A DNA stretch of 64,000 bases from Amborella trichopoda (Eukaryota > Streptophyta > Magnoliopsida > Amborellales > Amborellaceae). The notes below the pieces were generated by a model. It ran no database searches, was not told the DNA's origin, and was given only the letters and a program-made list of their open reading frames with translations. The number at the start of each line of letters is the position of its first letter. The first letter of the stretch is position 1. Position numbers and translations under genes: made by a program. The DNA lies in contig NW_006499751.1 in NCBI RefSeq assembly GCF_000471905.2, forward strand, positions 2,162,142 to 2,226,141. The letters run 5' to 3'. This document shows positions 47,148 through 58,194 of this stretch, in pieces.

Positions 47148-48452
47148 TGTTTGAATGTAGTTTTTCAGTACCTTGGTCCCTGGTAGGAAGCAGGTCAATA
47201 AAGCTTACAAAACAGTGGAAACTCCCGACAGTCTCAAAATGGCCCCAGAACTGAGCAAGATCGTCATCAATACTTCAAAAGACCACCTTCCAAGTTTCAT
47301 CACGATGAGACATGTATAAGGCAGTGAACATAAAGAAACAATTTCAAGGAAATCAGTCTCTAGCACCCTAAAATGGACCCTGTAACTAGAGCTATATTTT
47401 TGGTGCATCAAACAGCTATGGGGCCAACGCCATTATATCTAGCACGATCAAAAACCCCTATGGGTCAAGTTTCAGCCTAATCGGGCACTCCAGGACAAAG
47501 TTATGTGTAAAAGACTAAAAAATCTAGGCCGCACACTATTCCTCTGTGGCCTCACTCCATCAAAACACCATTAAAGGTGGTTGTTTTCACAGTCATATGC
47601 AGTCACTTTCAGGGCCTATATCTCACTTTTTCTAAGTCGAATCGCTCCCGAATTTGGTGAGTGTGTTCGTCTCATCAAGAAGAACAATTCAAAATGTGGT
47701 ACGCCCTGTGACGTCGCTCGAGCAGAGAGAAAAACTAAATGAAAATCGCTGATCCGTGAAGGAAGTTGCAGAAAATTAAATAGTAGCACGACTCGTTCGA
47801 GTAGCCAGATCACGACTCTCACATGCCTGATCGACACGAAACCAATTGCATTAAGTGCGTGAGGTACGAGGCTATCTCTGATCTTAACCTTGCGTACGAT
47901 GAACGGTTGGGTTTCACATACGAAGGCATCAAAGTTGCTGTAAATTCTGGCCACCGGATGTCAAGATTCCGGCAAAAAACATAAGACGACAAAATCTTCA
48001 TCCAGACACGAAATCAGGCTACGTTTATCGCAACATGATCGTGACGGCATGCTCAGTGTGAAAAATGAAGAAATCGTGAAGAAACATCAAGGGATGAGCA
48101 CATAATTGATTCGAAGTTTTCAAGATTCAACAAAATTTCAAGTCTCATGATCGTGGTTCAAAATACGATCCATGGCTCGAAATTGGTATCAAAACGATCG
48201 CCATACTGAGCCCTACAAGAAAGCAATAATCTATCGATCAAACGGGCATCAGAACGACCTCGGGTTAGCAATGAAAGATCACACAAGTTCTTGGACATCA
48301 GCACAGACTGTTCTGAAATTCCACACATTGTTAGGCAAGGGCAAAACAGTCATTTTGCACTCATTTTTAGAATTTCTTGAAATTCAATTAAATTGTAATT
48401 ATCTTCAATTTTAGGTAGCTTTTGAGCGTACACCCATGTTTCAGCTCAATTC

Positions 48453-48460
48453 TATATAAA
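48453..48460 (+). promoter_or_regulatory. TATA box, 5' LTR of Tat-3
   Basis: TATATAAA in the context CACCCATGTTTCAGCTCAATTC. A poly(A) signal follows 52 bases later, as expected for an R region. Confidence 0.6.
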
Positions 48461-48511
48461 CAGGCACTGCCTCATTTTATAAAAAACAGATTCATTATTC
48501 TTGGATCAATC

Positions 48512-48517
48512 AATAAA
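48512..48517 (+). terminator. Poly(A) signal in the 5' LTR of Tat-3
   Basis: AATAAA in GGATCAATCAATAAAATTTT, duplicated in the 3' LTR at 62570-62575, where it would end the element transcript. Confidence 0.45.
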
Positions 48518-48594
48518 ATTTTATTTCTTGCTTGAGTTTCTGAGTATGTCTTGGAGAGGGAGAGGAGAGAGAAGAAAAGGTACCCTATGAGTAG

Positions 48595-49190
48595 GTAACC
48601 TTCTCTCTCCTCCCCTCTTTTTCTCTCCTCCCCTCTTTTCTATCTCTTCTTTTCTCTCTCTTCTTTTCTCTATATCTCTCTCTCATCCTCTCTTCACATC
48701 TTTATCTATTTCTCACTCCTCTCTTCTCATCTTTATCTCTTCTCTCTCATCATCTCTTCTTATCTTTATCTCTTTCTCTCTCATTTTCTCTTCTCATCTT
48801 TATCTCTTTCTCTCTCTTCTTTTCTCTCTCCTTTCTTTGAATATTTATCTCCTTCTCTCTCTTCTTTTCTCTCTTCTTATCTATATCTCTCTTTCTCTCT
48901 CTTTCTCTCTTCTCGTCTTTATCTCTTTCTATCTCCTCTCTTCTCGATTTTATCTCTTTCTCTCTCATCTTCTCTTCTTATCTTTATCTCTTTCTCTCTC
49001 TCTTTTTCTCTCTCCTCTCTTCTCATCTTTATGTCTTTCTCTCTTCTTTTCTCTCTCTTCTTTTCTCTCTCTTCTTATCTCTACCTCTCTTTCTCTCTCA
49101 TCCTTTCTTCCCATCTTTATCTCTTTCTCTCTCATCTCCTCTTCTCATCTTTATCTCTCTCTCTTCTCATCTCTATCTACATTTGTCCCC
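48595..49190. repeat. CT-rich tract in the Tat-3 5' LTR
   Basis: About 600 bases of CTCTCT/CTTCTC sequence with recurring TCTCATCTTTATCTCTTTCT words, nearly purine-free on the plus strand. The same tract begins in the 3' LTR at 62660 and is broken there by the minus-strand insertion. Translated frames across it are only Ser/Leu/Phe runs. Confidence 0.9.
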
Positions 49191-49204
49191 TTTTAATGCA
49201 ACTG

Positions 49205-49690
49205 AGGAGGCCTAGAGCCGGTTGGTCTTCTCTCTCCTCTTCTATCAATCGATGAGACTCAACGGCGATTAATTTTCTCTCTCTTCTTCTATAAGTCGCG
49301 AGACTCAACGTCGATTGGTTTTCTCTCTTCTCTTTTGTCTGTCGGCGAGACTCAGCACCGATTAGTTTTCTCTCTCCTCTTTTATCAGTCGACGAGACTC
49401 AACGTCGACTGGTTTTCTCTCTCCTCTTTTATCAACCGATGAGACTCAACACCGACTGCATCTTCTCTCTCCTTTTCTGTCAATCGACGAGACTAAATGC
49501 TGACTGGATTTCTCTCTCTTCTTTTGACAATTGGTTCGACTAAGTGCTGACTGGCTTTCTCTCTGTTCCTTTTTCAATCGGCGAGTCTCAGCGCCCATTG
49601 ATTTCATTTCTCCTCTGTACAACACAGTTGGCAAAACCTAACACCGACTGTGTTTTCTCTCCCTTCATTCTAAAACAATTAGTAATGCTT
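49205..49690. repeat. 47-base tandem array in the Tat-3 5' LTR
   Basis: Units of CGACGAGACTCAACGCCGACTGG plus a TTTTCTCTCTCCTCTT spacer start at 49254, 49300, 49347, 49394, 49441 and 49489 (46-48-base spacing), with diverged copies on both sides. The GC-rich half contains CGAC...GTCG type inverted pairs. Confidence 0.9.
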
Positions 49691-50505
49691 AGCCCCGACT
49701 TTGCCTTCCTTCACTCTCTTTCCTTTATCCTCTTGTCTTTTATACTCCTCTCTTCCCTTCTTCTCCCTCCTTCTTTTTCTCCCTTCTTCTCTTCTTATTC
49801 TTTTCTCATAGCCTTAACTCTACCACTCTTTCGTTCGACTAAGAGGGATTGAGGTTAGCCTCTTATGGTATCCCTATCGTCTAGCCGTAATGTTGTTGTG
49901 CCCGGATTACTTAGCCCACTTTATTGCCACGACAGACTGACCATCATACTTAACAAGTCGGTATTGGTAATGACGTCTAGTAGTGATCCCGTGAGTCTGT
50001 CTTAGTTATCGAGCCCGTTTTGCTACCACGTCAGGCCAATTATCTATCAGCCTAGTCATCGCTCTGATCCTCTCGCTTAGTAGAATTCTTCTCTCCCCTC
50101 GTCTTTCTTTCTTCTGTTTGAATGCGCATGCTTGTGTTTGTTTAGCAGAGAGGAAAAGGGTGAGGTCTGACCCACCTGTCTTATAACCTTTGCCATATAT
50201 GTGTGTGATTGCAGAAAAGTAGAAAATAAGAAGTATACAAGTCAAGGGAGGCGATTTCGAACCAGTTTTATTACTGGGGGGCTTTCTTCGTTATCTAAGA
50301 GGGCGCCACACAAGTAAGTCTGAGTAAGTCTGGAACCCACCTTTAAATTCCTCTCTCACCGGTTGGTAACACCTGCCCTCGTTTTCGAAAAAGGTTCCCG
50401 AGAGAGCGATCTCAAAAACATCCTGGGTCTTCCCTCGAAACCCGAGATGCGTGTCACCCGATCCATAAAGGATCCGGAGGACAAGATCGAGGCACCTAAC
50501 CAGCT

Positions 50506-50524
50506 TGGTGTCTCCGTTGGGAAC
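50506..50524 (+). other. Primer binding site of Tat-3 (tRNA-Arg type, diverged)
   Basis: TGGTGTCTCCGTTGGGAAC, three bases past the LTR end and alignable with 44803 and 29398. Three mismatches to the best copy. Confidence 0.7.
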
Positions 50525-50605
50525 TTACTACCCCTTAGGCCGATCATTCTTTTTTGGCTAGTTTCTTCTTTTATTATCTGCTTTCATTGTCTTTCACATT
50601 TTATT

Positions 50606-51890
50606 ATGGCTTGCGGGTTTTGTAACTCATTTATCTGGATCGAGGATTTACTTATCCCCGTATTCAAGAATGTCCCTAGGGAACAAGTACCTTCAATTTC
50701 ATTCCCAACCATTCTCTTAAGCAAATACCCCTTGTCTAGCTCCCAAGTCTTAACTTGGACCGGTGTGAGCTGGGACTTAAAGGTCCCTCACTCCCCATCT
50801 TCTCGCTCTGGTGGAAACTCCACCAAGGCGCCCTACATTGGCAACACTTCTGTTGCCCCACACAGCATGCACCTAGCCACCAGCGAGTCACTTGCCGGTC
50901 ATGTTCCCAAGGTACATCGGAAGGTTACCTAGTTCCTTTCTGCAAAAGGCAAACAAGATGTCATTACTCTTGTGGGTCACCCTAGGGCTATCCCCCACAT
51001 TTCTGCACCACTGGTCTCCATCCCTAGAGGCTCAACACATCGAGGTGGAAACCTCACAGTATCCACCCCTCATACACACCACAAGGCTCGTGGGTTACCC
51101 ACTCGAGTCACACCTTGGGGAAACCCTTCTGTCACCTCAAGACCGTGTTCAAGATCGAACCTTTCGAGGCCAGATTCTGTGCACGGTACTCATATGCATT
51201 TCACTGCTCGGGGCAACACCGTTATTATGCCAACTCGAGTACACAGGAGATGACCTTCTCGTCCTCATACTCTACACACACAAGCGCACCCTATAAGGGG
51301 CAGGCAAGCACCTTCTTCATTAAGCAAGCACCTTTAGCCTTGGTACTCGAAGGCTTTCCCCAAAAGTACCATCCTGAACAAGCCCCGTCACTTTGGTCAT
51401 GTCTCTCTAGCCCACAAGAGACCTCGGGGCATCGACCTGATGGAAGATTGAGTTCTTCATCCTCTCCGGCCCAAGATGACTCCAATTCCTGGCCCTCATC
51501 CATTACCGCACCTGATGGAGATAGCTCTCTCCTGTGTAAGATGAGCTGACCAGCTGCGACCTAGATCGCAGTTTTGGCATGAGGTCCATCAAAACCTTAA
51601 GGCTAAACGTGATAGAGGCCTGCACATTTTGACTAGGGAGGTGACCAAGGCAGTCAAAATGACCAATTCTGACGACCCTCTTCACCTGCATCCCTTCAAC
51701 CCCCTTCAGACGATGAAGCCTGAAGAAGAGCTCCATGAGCCCTGTGCTGTGGTGACTGTTGCAGAAGAAGACCCAACCACTTAGTAGCCACGATCCTAAG
51801 ACCGTCAAGATTTGGTCCAAACGAGATTAGCATACAAGAGCCGAGTTTAGTCGGGGCATGCTGGCTCCCTACTGACTGACCTACCACGTA
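50606..51890 (+). pseudogene. Tat-3 N-terminal gag / upstream ORF, broken
   Basis: ATG at 50606 opens MACGFCNSFIWIEDLLIPVF, the counterpart of MASGLF in Tat-2 and MVSGLF in Tat-1, each 85-100 bases past its primer site. The frame is open to 50932 and the homologous text continues in other frames to about 51890. Ogre-type elements carry an extra ORF before gag, and this could be it or simply the N-terminus of a long gag. It is basic and Ser/Pro-rich, with no recognisable domain. Confidence 0.6.
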
Positions 51891-53558
51891 TGACCTGTCA
51901 AGTTTGCAAGCCCTTTGTTGCCACTAACGTCAACCCCCATAGTGAAACGGTCAGCGTCATGGTCGTAAGTGAGCCCGCTGATGCACAGGAAGAGCGCATG
52001 GACAAGTTTGAGGATATGGTGTGTGTGATGATGAAAAAGATCGATCGTTTTCGACGCCACACGCCAGTTGGCTAACTACGAGGTCAATTCCCATCACTCT
52101 GATGGTGCACCTCCACGGCAGCCCCCTCCCTCTACCTCATAGGACAATTCTATCCCTCATCCAGTCTCTTAGATCGATATTGACACTATGGTCACCCATA
52201 GCCTAAAGTACAGACAAATTCTGGGGATACAGTGTGCGACACCTTATCAAAGACCATACCCCTCTTATAATGATTAGGTCCCATTCCCCTTAGACTATAA
52301 GAAAGGGAAGTTTCCTCTATTAAGTGGAACCACCTCCTCAAAGCAGCATATTGCCCACTTCCAAGCTGCATGTCAGGAAACAACAGCTAATGGGAGACAT
52401 CTTCTCCGACAGTTTGTTGAGACCCTCGATGGCCCAACATTTCAATAATATGCCCGACTTCCTTCAAACTCAATCCATACGTGGGAGGAGAAGGAGAAGT
52501 TATTCAATCAACACTTCTATGAGGTCGAGAGAGAGGTTCAAACCATCAAACTTTTGACCCTGACTCAAGACCTTGATGAGCCCGTGGATCAGTTCATATC
52601 AAGATGGAGAAATTTGGCTTCCTGCCATCCTAATCCTATGCCTGAGAAGGAAGCAGTCCAAACTTGCTTGCGGAACATGCAACCCGAGATCACTTTTCAT
52701 GTTGAGGCCTCTAATCTGACCTCCATGTTAGAGTTGATATCTAAATCAATCTGCATAGAAAGTCTATCACGCCACCATGGTGTGACATGACAACCATCTA
52801 CAAGTTTAGCAAACAACCGGGGCAATGGTAACTATAACACATGGGGCAGCCAACAGAAAGGGGTAATCGGTGCAACCGTCATGGCCGTTGATTCAAAAAA
52901 GGCTTCCTCCCAAACTTTGGACCTCTCTAAAGGGGTAAGTACAACAAAGGTAACACCCCAAGCTGACAAGCAACAACAGTTGTACAAACGGGTATCCCCA
53001 CCAGCCAAGTTTGATCGGGGTGATTATTTCACCAGGCATAAAAATAAGGTCTACCCCTTCGAGAAGGAATGGGTCCCTGCGCTATTCTGGTTATTATTGG
53101 AACAGAATATGATCCAGCTTCCAGAAACCAAGTGCCCTGAGCAACCTAGCCTTGACACTCTGGCAAATTATTATGCCTACCATCGGAGGGTCAATCATCC
53201 CACAGATGATTGCTACATGCTGAAAGATATTATTGATGCCCTGATTTAAAAGGGTCAGATAACGCTTAAAGATCTAAAGAAGGCCTTCGGGGCAGCCGAA
53301 GCCTCTCATGCTATAACTATCCAAGAGGAAGACGAAATGCCTGCTATTCTTTACGCCTTCTTCATTATAATGCTTCAAGAAGGCATAATCACACTGAAGC
53401 AAGTAAGGCAACCTCGTCGCCTTGCTAAGGGGACTGAAGATCGTTGGTGCCCATACCATCAGATAAGAGGCCATTACATATCAAAATGCACAGGTTTCCT
53501 TGATATATTCATAAAGAAAATGGGAGTGTCAAGAGTTTTACAATCTCCTTGTAAGTGA
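51890..53558 (+). pseudogene. Tat-3 gag core and zinc-knuckle region, broken
   Basis: The piece starts with VSEPADAQEERMDKFEDMV near 51966. Core gag follows in fragments, with LTLTQDLDEPVDQFISRW near 52551 and EASNLTSMLELISKSICI near 52705. Then come KKASSQTLDLSKG, KFDRGDYFTRHKNKVYPFEK near 53010 and two cysteine/histidine knuckles: YYAYHRRVNHPTDDCYMLK (first Cys now Tyr) near 53170 and WCPYHQIRGHYISKC near 53448. The C/H-x2-H-x4-H-x4-C form is typical of Tat gag. A stop separates the two knuckles at 53249. No D-(S/T)-G protease box was seen after it. Confidence 0.75.
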
Positions 53559-53559
53559 A

Positions 53560-54860
53560 CCCCAAGTCACTTCTCCATCAGGGCAACGAGATCTCCCAAA
53601 GCAGGATCTTCTTATCAATGATTGACTCTACGGAACCCTTGATTCCCCAGCCATGGATAGTCCACCATGGCTGAAGTAGACTCAATTCTTTAATGTCAGA
53701 AGCAGTTTGCTAAGCTAGGGCTGTTCGTCAGCCCAGCAAGATGAATCAAATGCCACCTCAGAAACTCAGAAAGAGACGAGCACCAACGGCCACTCTCAGA
53801 AGAAACAAGACCAGATCAACCCACAGTTGAGCAGAAATTTCTCAGGCCCCTTCCTCCACTGCCAACTTTATTCGACTTCATCCCTGACACGATCCTTCAT
53901 CCTGTCAAGAAGACGTCTCTGTGCCGTCTGCCACTCAGCATGCGTCCAATGAGGGTGAAGACGTTAAAACCACTCCCTAGCAGTCTAAGCAAGGGAAAGA
54001 CTCAAAAGGCCCCTTGCACCCGTCCAATCCTGATGATGACGTAAAAAGCTACCCAGATCGGTCAGATGAGGGGAACGACCTTATAATTTCCCCACCTTTT
54101 AACCCTTCTTCCTCTTCTTCTTCTGCTTCTAATCCTTCCTCTTCTCTTGCAGGTACAACCTTGAAATGTTCAGATTTCGAGGCTCTAGACCGATAACTTA
54201 TAGGATCCAATATAAGCAGAACACAGCGGAAACGATTGACAAAGACTCTGGCACAGGCAGGAGGATTCTTAATAATTGTTGATGCTCTGGCAGCTAAAGC
54301 CAAGGCAGAGCCACCTTCTTCAAAGAAGCACAAGAAGTTGAAGCCAAAGAAGCCCCAGTGGCTCCCTGACTTTGAGTAGAGACTGAGAGGGTCAAGGGGG
54401 CAAAGTTTCTACACTCAAGAGGCTTGCCACATGATACAAGTCTGTGAAGAACCGGCCAGCTTAGTGCAAACACTCCAGGCATCCGTACGAATATCGTGTG
54501 ATTCATACGAAGACTCTCTTCACATCATCATCACTGAATCTCAATCTTCCCCTAACTTTAGAGATAAGTCTCTCCAACCTGACGTGTTTTCCATCTTGAG
54601 GTTGACCTTTTCGTCACTCAGTTCGAAAAAGATGTAGAAATTATGATCCACTCTGGACCTCTATCAGAGGTAGAAATGCTAGGATCATGGGTCTTTGCAC
54701 TTGAGGTCAATCAAAAATATCTGAAAACGACGATGACGAGTTGCAAGAGGCTCCGGAAGAATGGGAAGAAGGTGGTTAGGCCACAGCTGACAAACTCTAG
54801 GAAATAAATCTTTGAGATGAAACACATCCCAAACCCACTTTCATTTCAACAAATAAGTCT
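53560..54860 (+). pseudogene. Tat-3 protease/linker region, unrecognisable
   Basis: Between the last gag knuckle and RT, the expected protease cannot be identified. Short frames occur, such as a serine-rich piece at 54014-54196 and EEPASLVQTLQASVRI near 54446, but none gives a catalytic aspartate motif. Frames are broken throughout. Confidence 0.45.
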
Positions 54861-55850
54861 CAAGAAGAGAAAGAATATTTCACCACCCTCTTGAAAGAAA
54901 ATCGAGACGTCTTTGCTTGGCACTATCATGAAATGCTTGGTTTAGACCCTCAAGTAGCGGTTCACCATCTCGGCATCGATCCAACTATCAAACGCGTCAA
55001 ATAGAAATCGAGGAGGTTCAGGTCTGACCTCAAGATGCAGATAAACGCTGAGGTAACCAAGCTCAGACAAGCAAGTTTCATCCGTGAAGTCAAATACATG
55101 AAATGTTTAGCAAATGTCATTTCGGTTAAGAAAAAGAATGGTCAAATCAGAGTGTGTATTTACTTTCATGATTTGAATACCACCTATCCTAAGGATGACT
55201 TCATGTTTCCATTCACCGAGAAGCTCATCGACTCTACAGCTCACTGCCAAATATTTTCCTTCATGGACGGATACTCCGGGTATAATCAGATAAGGATGGC
55301 GCCCGAAGATGAAGAGGCCACTGCATTCTTAACTCCAAAAGGGGTCTTCTGTTACACAATGATGCCTTTTTAATGAATGTTGGTGCCACATACCAGAGAG
55401 CAATGGCGACTATTTTCAAAGACATGATGCACAAAGAGGTGGAGTGTTATGTAGTTGACTTGGTGGTAAAATCTGAAGAAAAGGATGCTCACATGAGAGA
55501 CTTTGAAAAGGTATTTAATCAACTAAAAATGAATCCGCTGAAATGCTATTTCGGCGTGCGTTCGGGGAAGTTCTTGGGATTCATTGTCAGACATCGAGGG
55601 CTTGAGTTTGAGCCAGTCAAGATCAGGGCAATCCAAGAAATGCCGTCACCAACTACACTTCGAGAACTGTGCTCCCTCCAAGGGCAGCTGACATACATTA
55701 GTAGGTTCATCTCTAACCTCTCAAGTCGTTGTAAACCCTTTACACACCTGCTAAGGAAAGGTACCCCATTCATCTGGAATGAAGCATGTCAGGTAGCCCT
55801 TGACGACATCAAGCAGTATTTACTCAACCCTCCAGTATTCTCTATACCAA
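54860..55850 (+). pseudogene. Tat-3 reverse transcriptase, inactive
   Basis: Reads ENRDVFAWHYHEMLGLDP near 54900, then after a stop at about 55001 SVKKKNGQIRVCIYFHDLN near 55122, FSFMDGYSGYNQIRMAPED near 55255 and FCYTMMPF near 55350. A shift at 55371 leads to NVGATYQRAMATIFKDMM. The catalytic box reads CYVVDLVV near 55448, where Tat elements have YVDD, so a catalytic aspartate is lost. LGFIVRHRGLEFEPVKI and LQGQLTYISRFISN follow, the usual RT-RNase H connection. Confidence 0.88.
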
Positions 55851-56235
55851 TATTGGTAAAACCCCTCATTCTATATGTGACTACTTTAGACGAGTCACTC
55901 GAAGCATTGTTGACACAAAACAATGAAGAGGGAAAAGAGACTGCGTTCTATTATCTCAGTCGCAAGATACAAGGGGCACAGAAGAACTATCCCTTATTGA
56001 GAAGATGTGCCTGGCCCTGATCCTTGCAGTACAAAAACTTCGCCATTACTTGCTTGGTCATGAAGTGAAACTTATATCAAAAGTTGATCCTGTAAAGTTT
56101 CTCATGACACGCCCATGCTTGTCAGGACGCATTGCTAAGTGGGCATTATTGCAGATGGAATTCAACATCATGTACGTCTCGCAGAAAGCCATCAAGGACC
56201 AGGCCTTGGCTGACTTTCTAGCAGCACACCCCGTA
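55850..56235 (+). pseudogene. Tat-3 first (Gypsy-type) RNase H, broken
   Basis: LILYVTTLDESLEALLTQN near 55864, then ETAFYYLSRKIQGAQKNY near 55935, a frame change near 56000, LALILAVQKLRHYLLGHEV near 56008, SGRIAKWALLQMEFNIMYV near 56122 and DQALADFLA near 56199. This is the standard domain directly after RT. Its first catalytic aspartate position (LYVTTLDES, against DAS in other Gypsy elements) is altered. Confidence 0.8.
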
Positions 56236-56289
56236 TCGGTAAAATCTCCTCTATCAAGCAACCTCCCTGATGAAGAAGTATTATGTGCT

Positions 56290-56690
56290 GACCTTGCTGT
56301 TGTATGGGAATTATACTTTGACAGAGCTTTCCAATCAAATCGAGGAGGAGATGGAGTAGTACTCCTGACACCGAGAGGAGGAATATTGCATCTTTCTTTC
56401 TCTCTTGCTCAAGCCGGTTTTCATAATGACGAGAATATCAGGCCCTTATAAATGGACTCGAGATAGCCTTCGATCTCGACTTGGAGCAGCTCACGATCTA
56501 CGACGACTCTAAGTTGGTTATCAGACAGCTTAAAGGGATTTATGATGTGAGGAAAGACACTCTCAAGCCTTATCACGATACTGCAAAATCGTATATGGCC
56601 AAATTCGAAGACATATCCCAGAGTCACATCCCCAAGAGGCTAAATTCTCAGGTTGATGCACTTGCGAAACTCGACGCTACAATTTAGTTA
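56290..56690 (+). pseudogene. Tat-3 second, archaeal-type RNase H (aRNH), broken
   Basis: ELYFDRAFQSNRGGDGVVL near 56309 holds the first catalytic aspartate, and FHNDE near 56419 the glutamate. After a frame change near 56435 come GLEIAFDLDLEQLTIYDDS (second aspartate), LVIRQLKGIYDVR, and SQVDALAKL near 56647 with the last aspartate. A second RNase H between the first RNase H and integrase is the defining trait of Tat-lineage elements. All four catalytic positions remain, unlike the first RNase H. Confidence 0.85.
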
Positions 56691-56717
56691 GCCTCATCAG
56701 GACCCACGCTGGTCTGG

Positions 56718-58190
56718 GTGGCAGAATGCCGACACATCAAATTAAGAATCGAGGTCGACGAGGATGAGGAGAGAAATATCTTCCCTGAGTGCACCCCTTA
56801 TCCATTTGGATCACTTCTATCAGCCAAAGAAGTAATCAAGACTGAACAAGAAATAGGACAGAGTCAAGGAGCTAAGGCTAAAAATCAAGAACCAGAATTG
56901 TTTGACCCAATGTGTGCAGAAATTGAGCAGGTAGAAGATTGGAGAGGGTCCATCACAAGTTTCCTAAAACCTGGCAGGCTCTCGGAAGATCGTGCCGAAC
57001 GCAACAGCGTACGTCGAATGTCTACTAAGTATACCCTTCTCAAAGGAGATGTTCTCTTCAAGCGGTCGTTTGACTGCATTCTTCTTAGATGCGTTGATAA
57101 CCAAGAAGCAACTAAGGTGTTAGAAGAAGTCCACTCATGCATATGTGGACTACACCAATCCAGTCCTAAGCTCTATGAACGAATACATAGGTTGGGATAC
57201 TATTGACCTTCCATGATTACCAAATCCTTAAACTATGCTAAAAAGTGCCAAGTGTGCCAAATACGCTCCAGCCTGGTTCACCAGCCTCTAGAGCTCTTAC
57301 ACCCTACGGTTGCCTCATGGCCCTACGATGTCACAATGGGGTATGGACATCGTAGGGCCTATTGACCATCCTTCCACAATTGGCCATGTATTTATCCTAG
57401 TTGCAACAGATTATTTCTCTAAGTGGGCTGAAGTCGTCCCCCTTAAGCAGGCTCCTGAGACAACAGTGGCTTACTTCGTGCGACATCATATCATATACCA
57501 CTTTAAAGTGCCCGATCGGATTATATCTGATAATGACCCTTAATTTAGGTGTCATCACATTGATCGCTTAGTTAACCAGTTCGATTTCGAATGGAGGTAC
57601 TTGATTATGTACCACCCTCGGGAGAATGGATTAATTGAGGCTTTCAATAGAACTCTGTGCAATGTCTTAAGAAAGTCAGTATAAAAAAAAAGGAAGAACT
57701 GACATGAGAAACTTCTCGAAGCCCTATGGGCTTATCGTATCACTACGCAAAATGCTACTGATTCCACTCCTTATTCTCTAGTCTATGAGGTTGAAGCAGT
57801 TTTACCTCTCGAAATACAAATCCCTGCATTGCGAGTCACTATTCACCAAGGGATAACCAAAGATGAGAGAGTCAAGCTCCGGTGTCAAGAACTGGATGCA
57901 CTATGAAAAGAGGTTAGAGGCTCAGCAGAGCCTTGAGCTCAACCAAAGGAGAATGAAGAGGGCTTTTGATAAGTCTATCAAGATCCATTCATTCACCTGT
58001 GGCGATCTAGTCTTAGCTGTTAAGAGATCTATTATTATGCATGCCCGGCGTAAAGGCAGTATGAGCCTAAGTGGGAAGGTCCCTTTATAGTAAAAAAGGT
58101 CTCGCCCAACGGAGCGTACATACTGGTGCATCCTGATGGAGAGGAGGCAATGCACCCTATCAATGGGCGATACCTAAAGAAGTACTATCG
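56718..58190 (+). pseudogene. Tat-3 integrase, broken
   Basis: Zinc-binding region: HSCICGLHQSSPKLYERIH near 57132 and KKCQVCQIRSSLVHQPLE near 57242, the HHCC module. Catalytic core: MSQWGMDIVGPIDHPSTIG near 57328 (first Asp), TDYFSKWAEVVPLKQAPE near 57407, PDRIISDNDP near 57511 (second Asp), then after a stop HPRENGLIEAFNRTL near 57617, where the catalytic Glu would be in ENGLIE. LLEALWAYRITTQNAT near 57715 and the C-terminal GPFIVKKVSPNGAYIL-like stretch to 58190 follow. Stops at 57206, 57541, 57681 and 57904. Confidence 0.87.
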
Positions 58191-58194
58191 GTGA

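Larger units (their letters stand above)
47148..50502 (+). repeat. 5' LTR of Tat-3
   Basis: TG start, CA end (CCTAACCA). The first 1.3 kb and the last 300 bases are related to the other Tat LTRs. The middle is different: about 600 bases of CT-rich sequence and a 47-base array replace the 38-base array of Tat-1. Confidence 0.88.

Noticed and set aside
48837..49255. Ser/Leu/Phe-rich frames on the CT tract, also at 62587-63062
   Set aside because: Long CT runs lack stop codons by composition alone.
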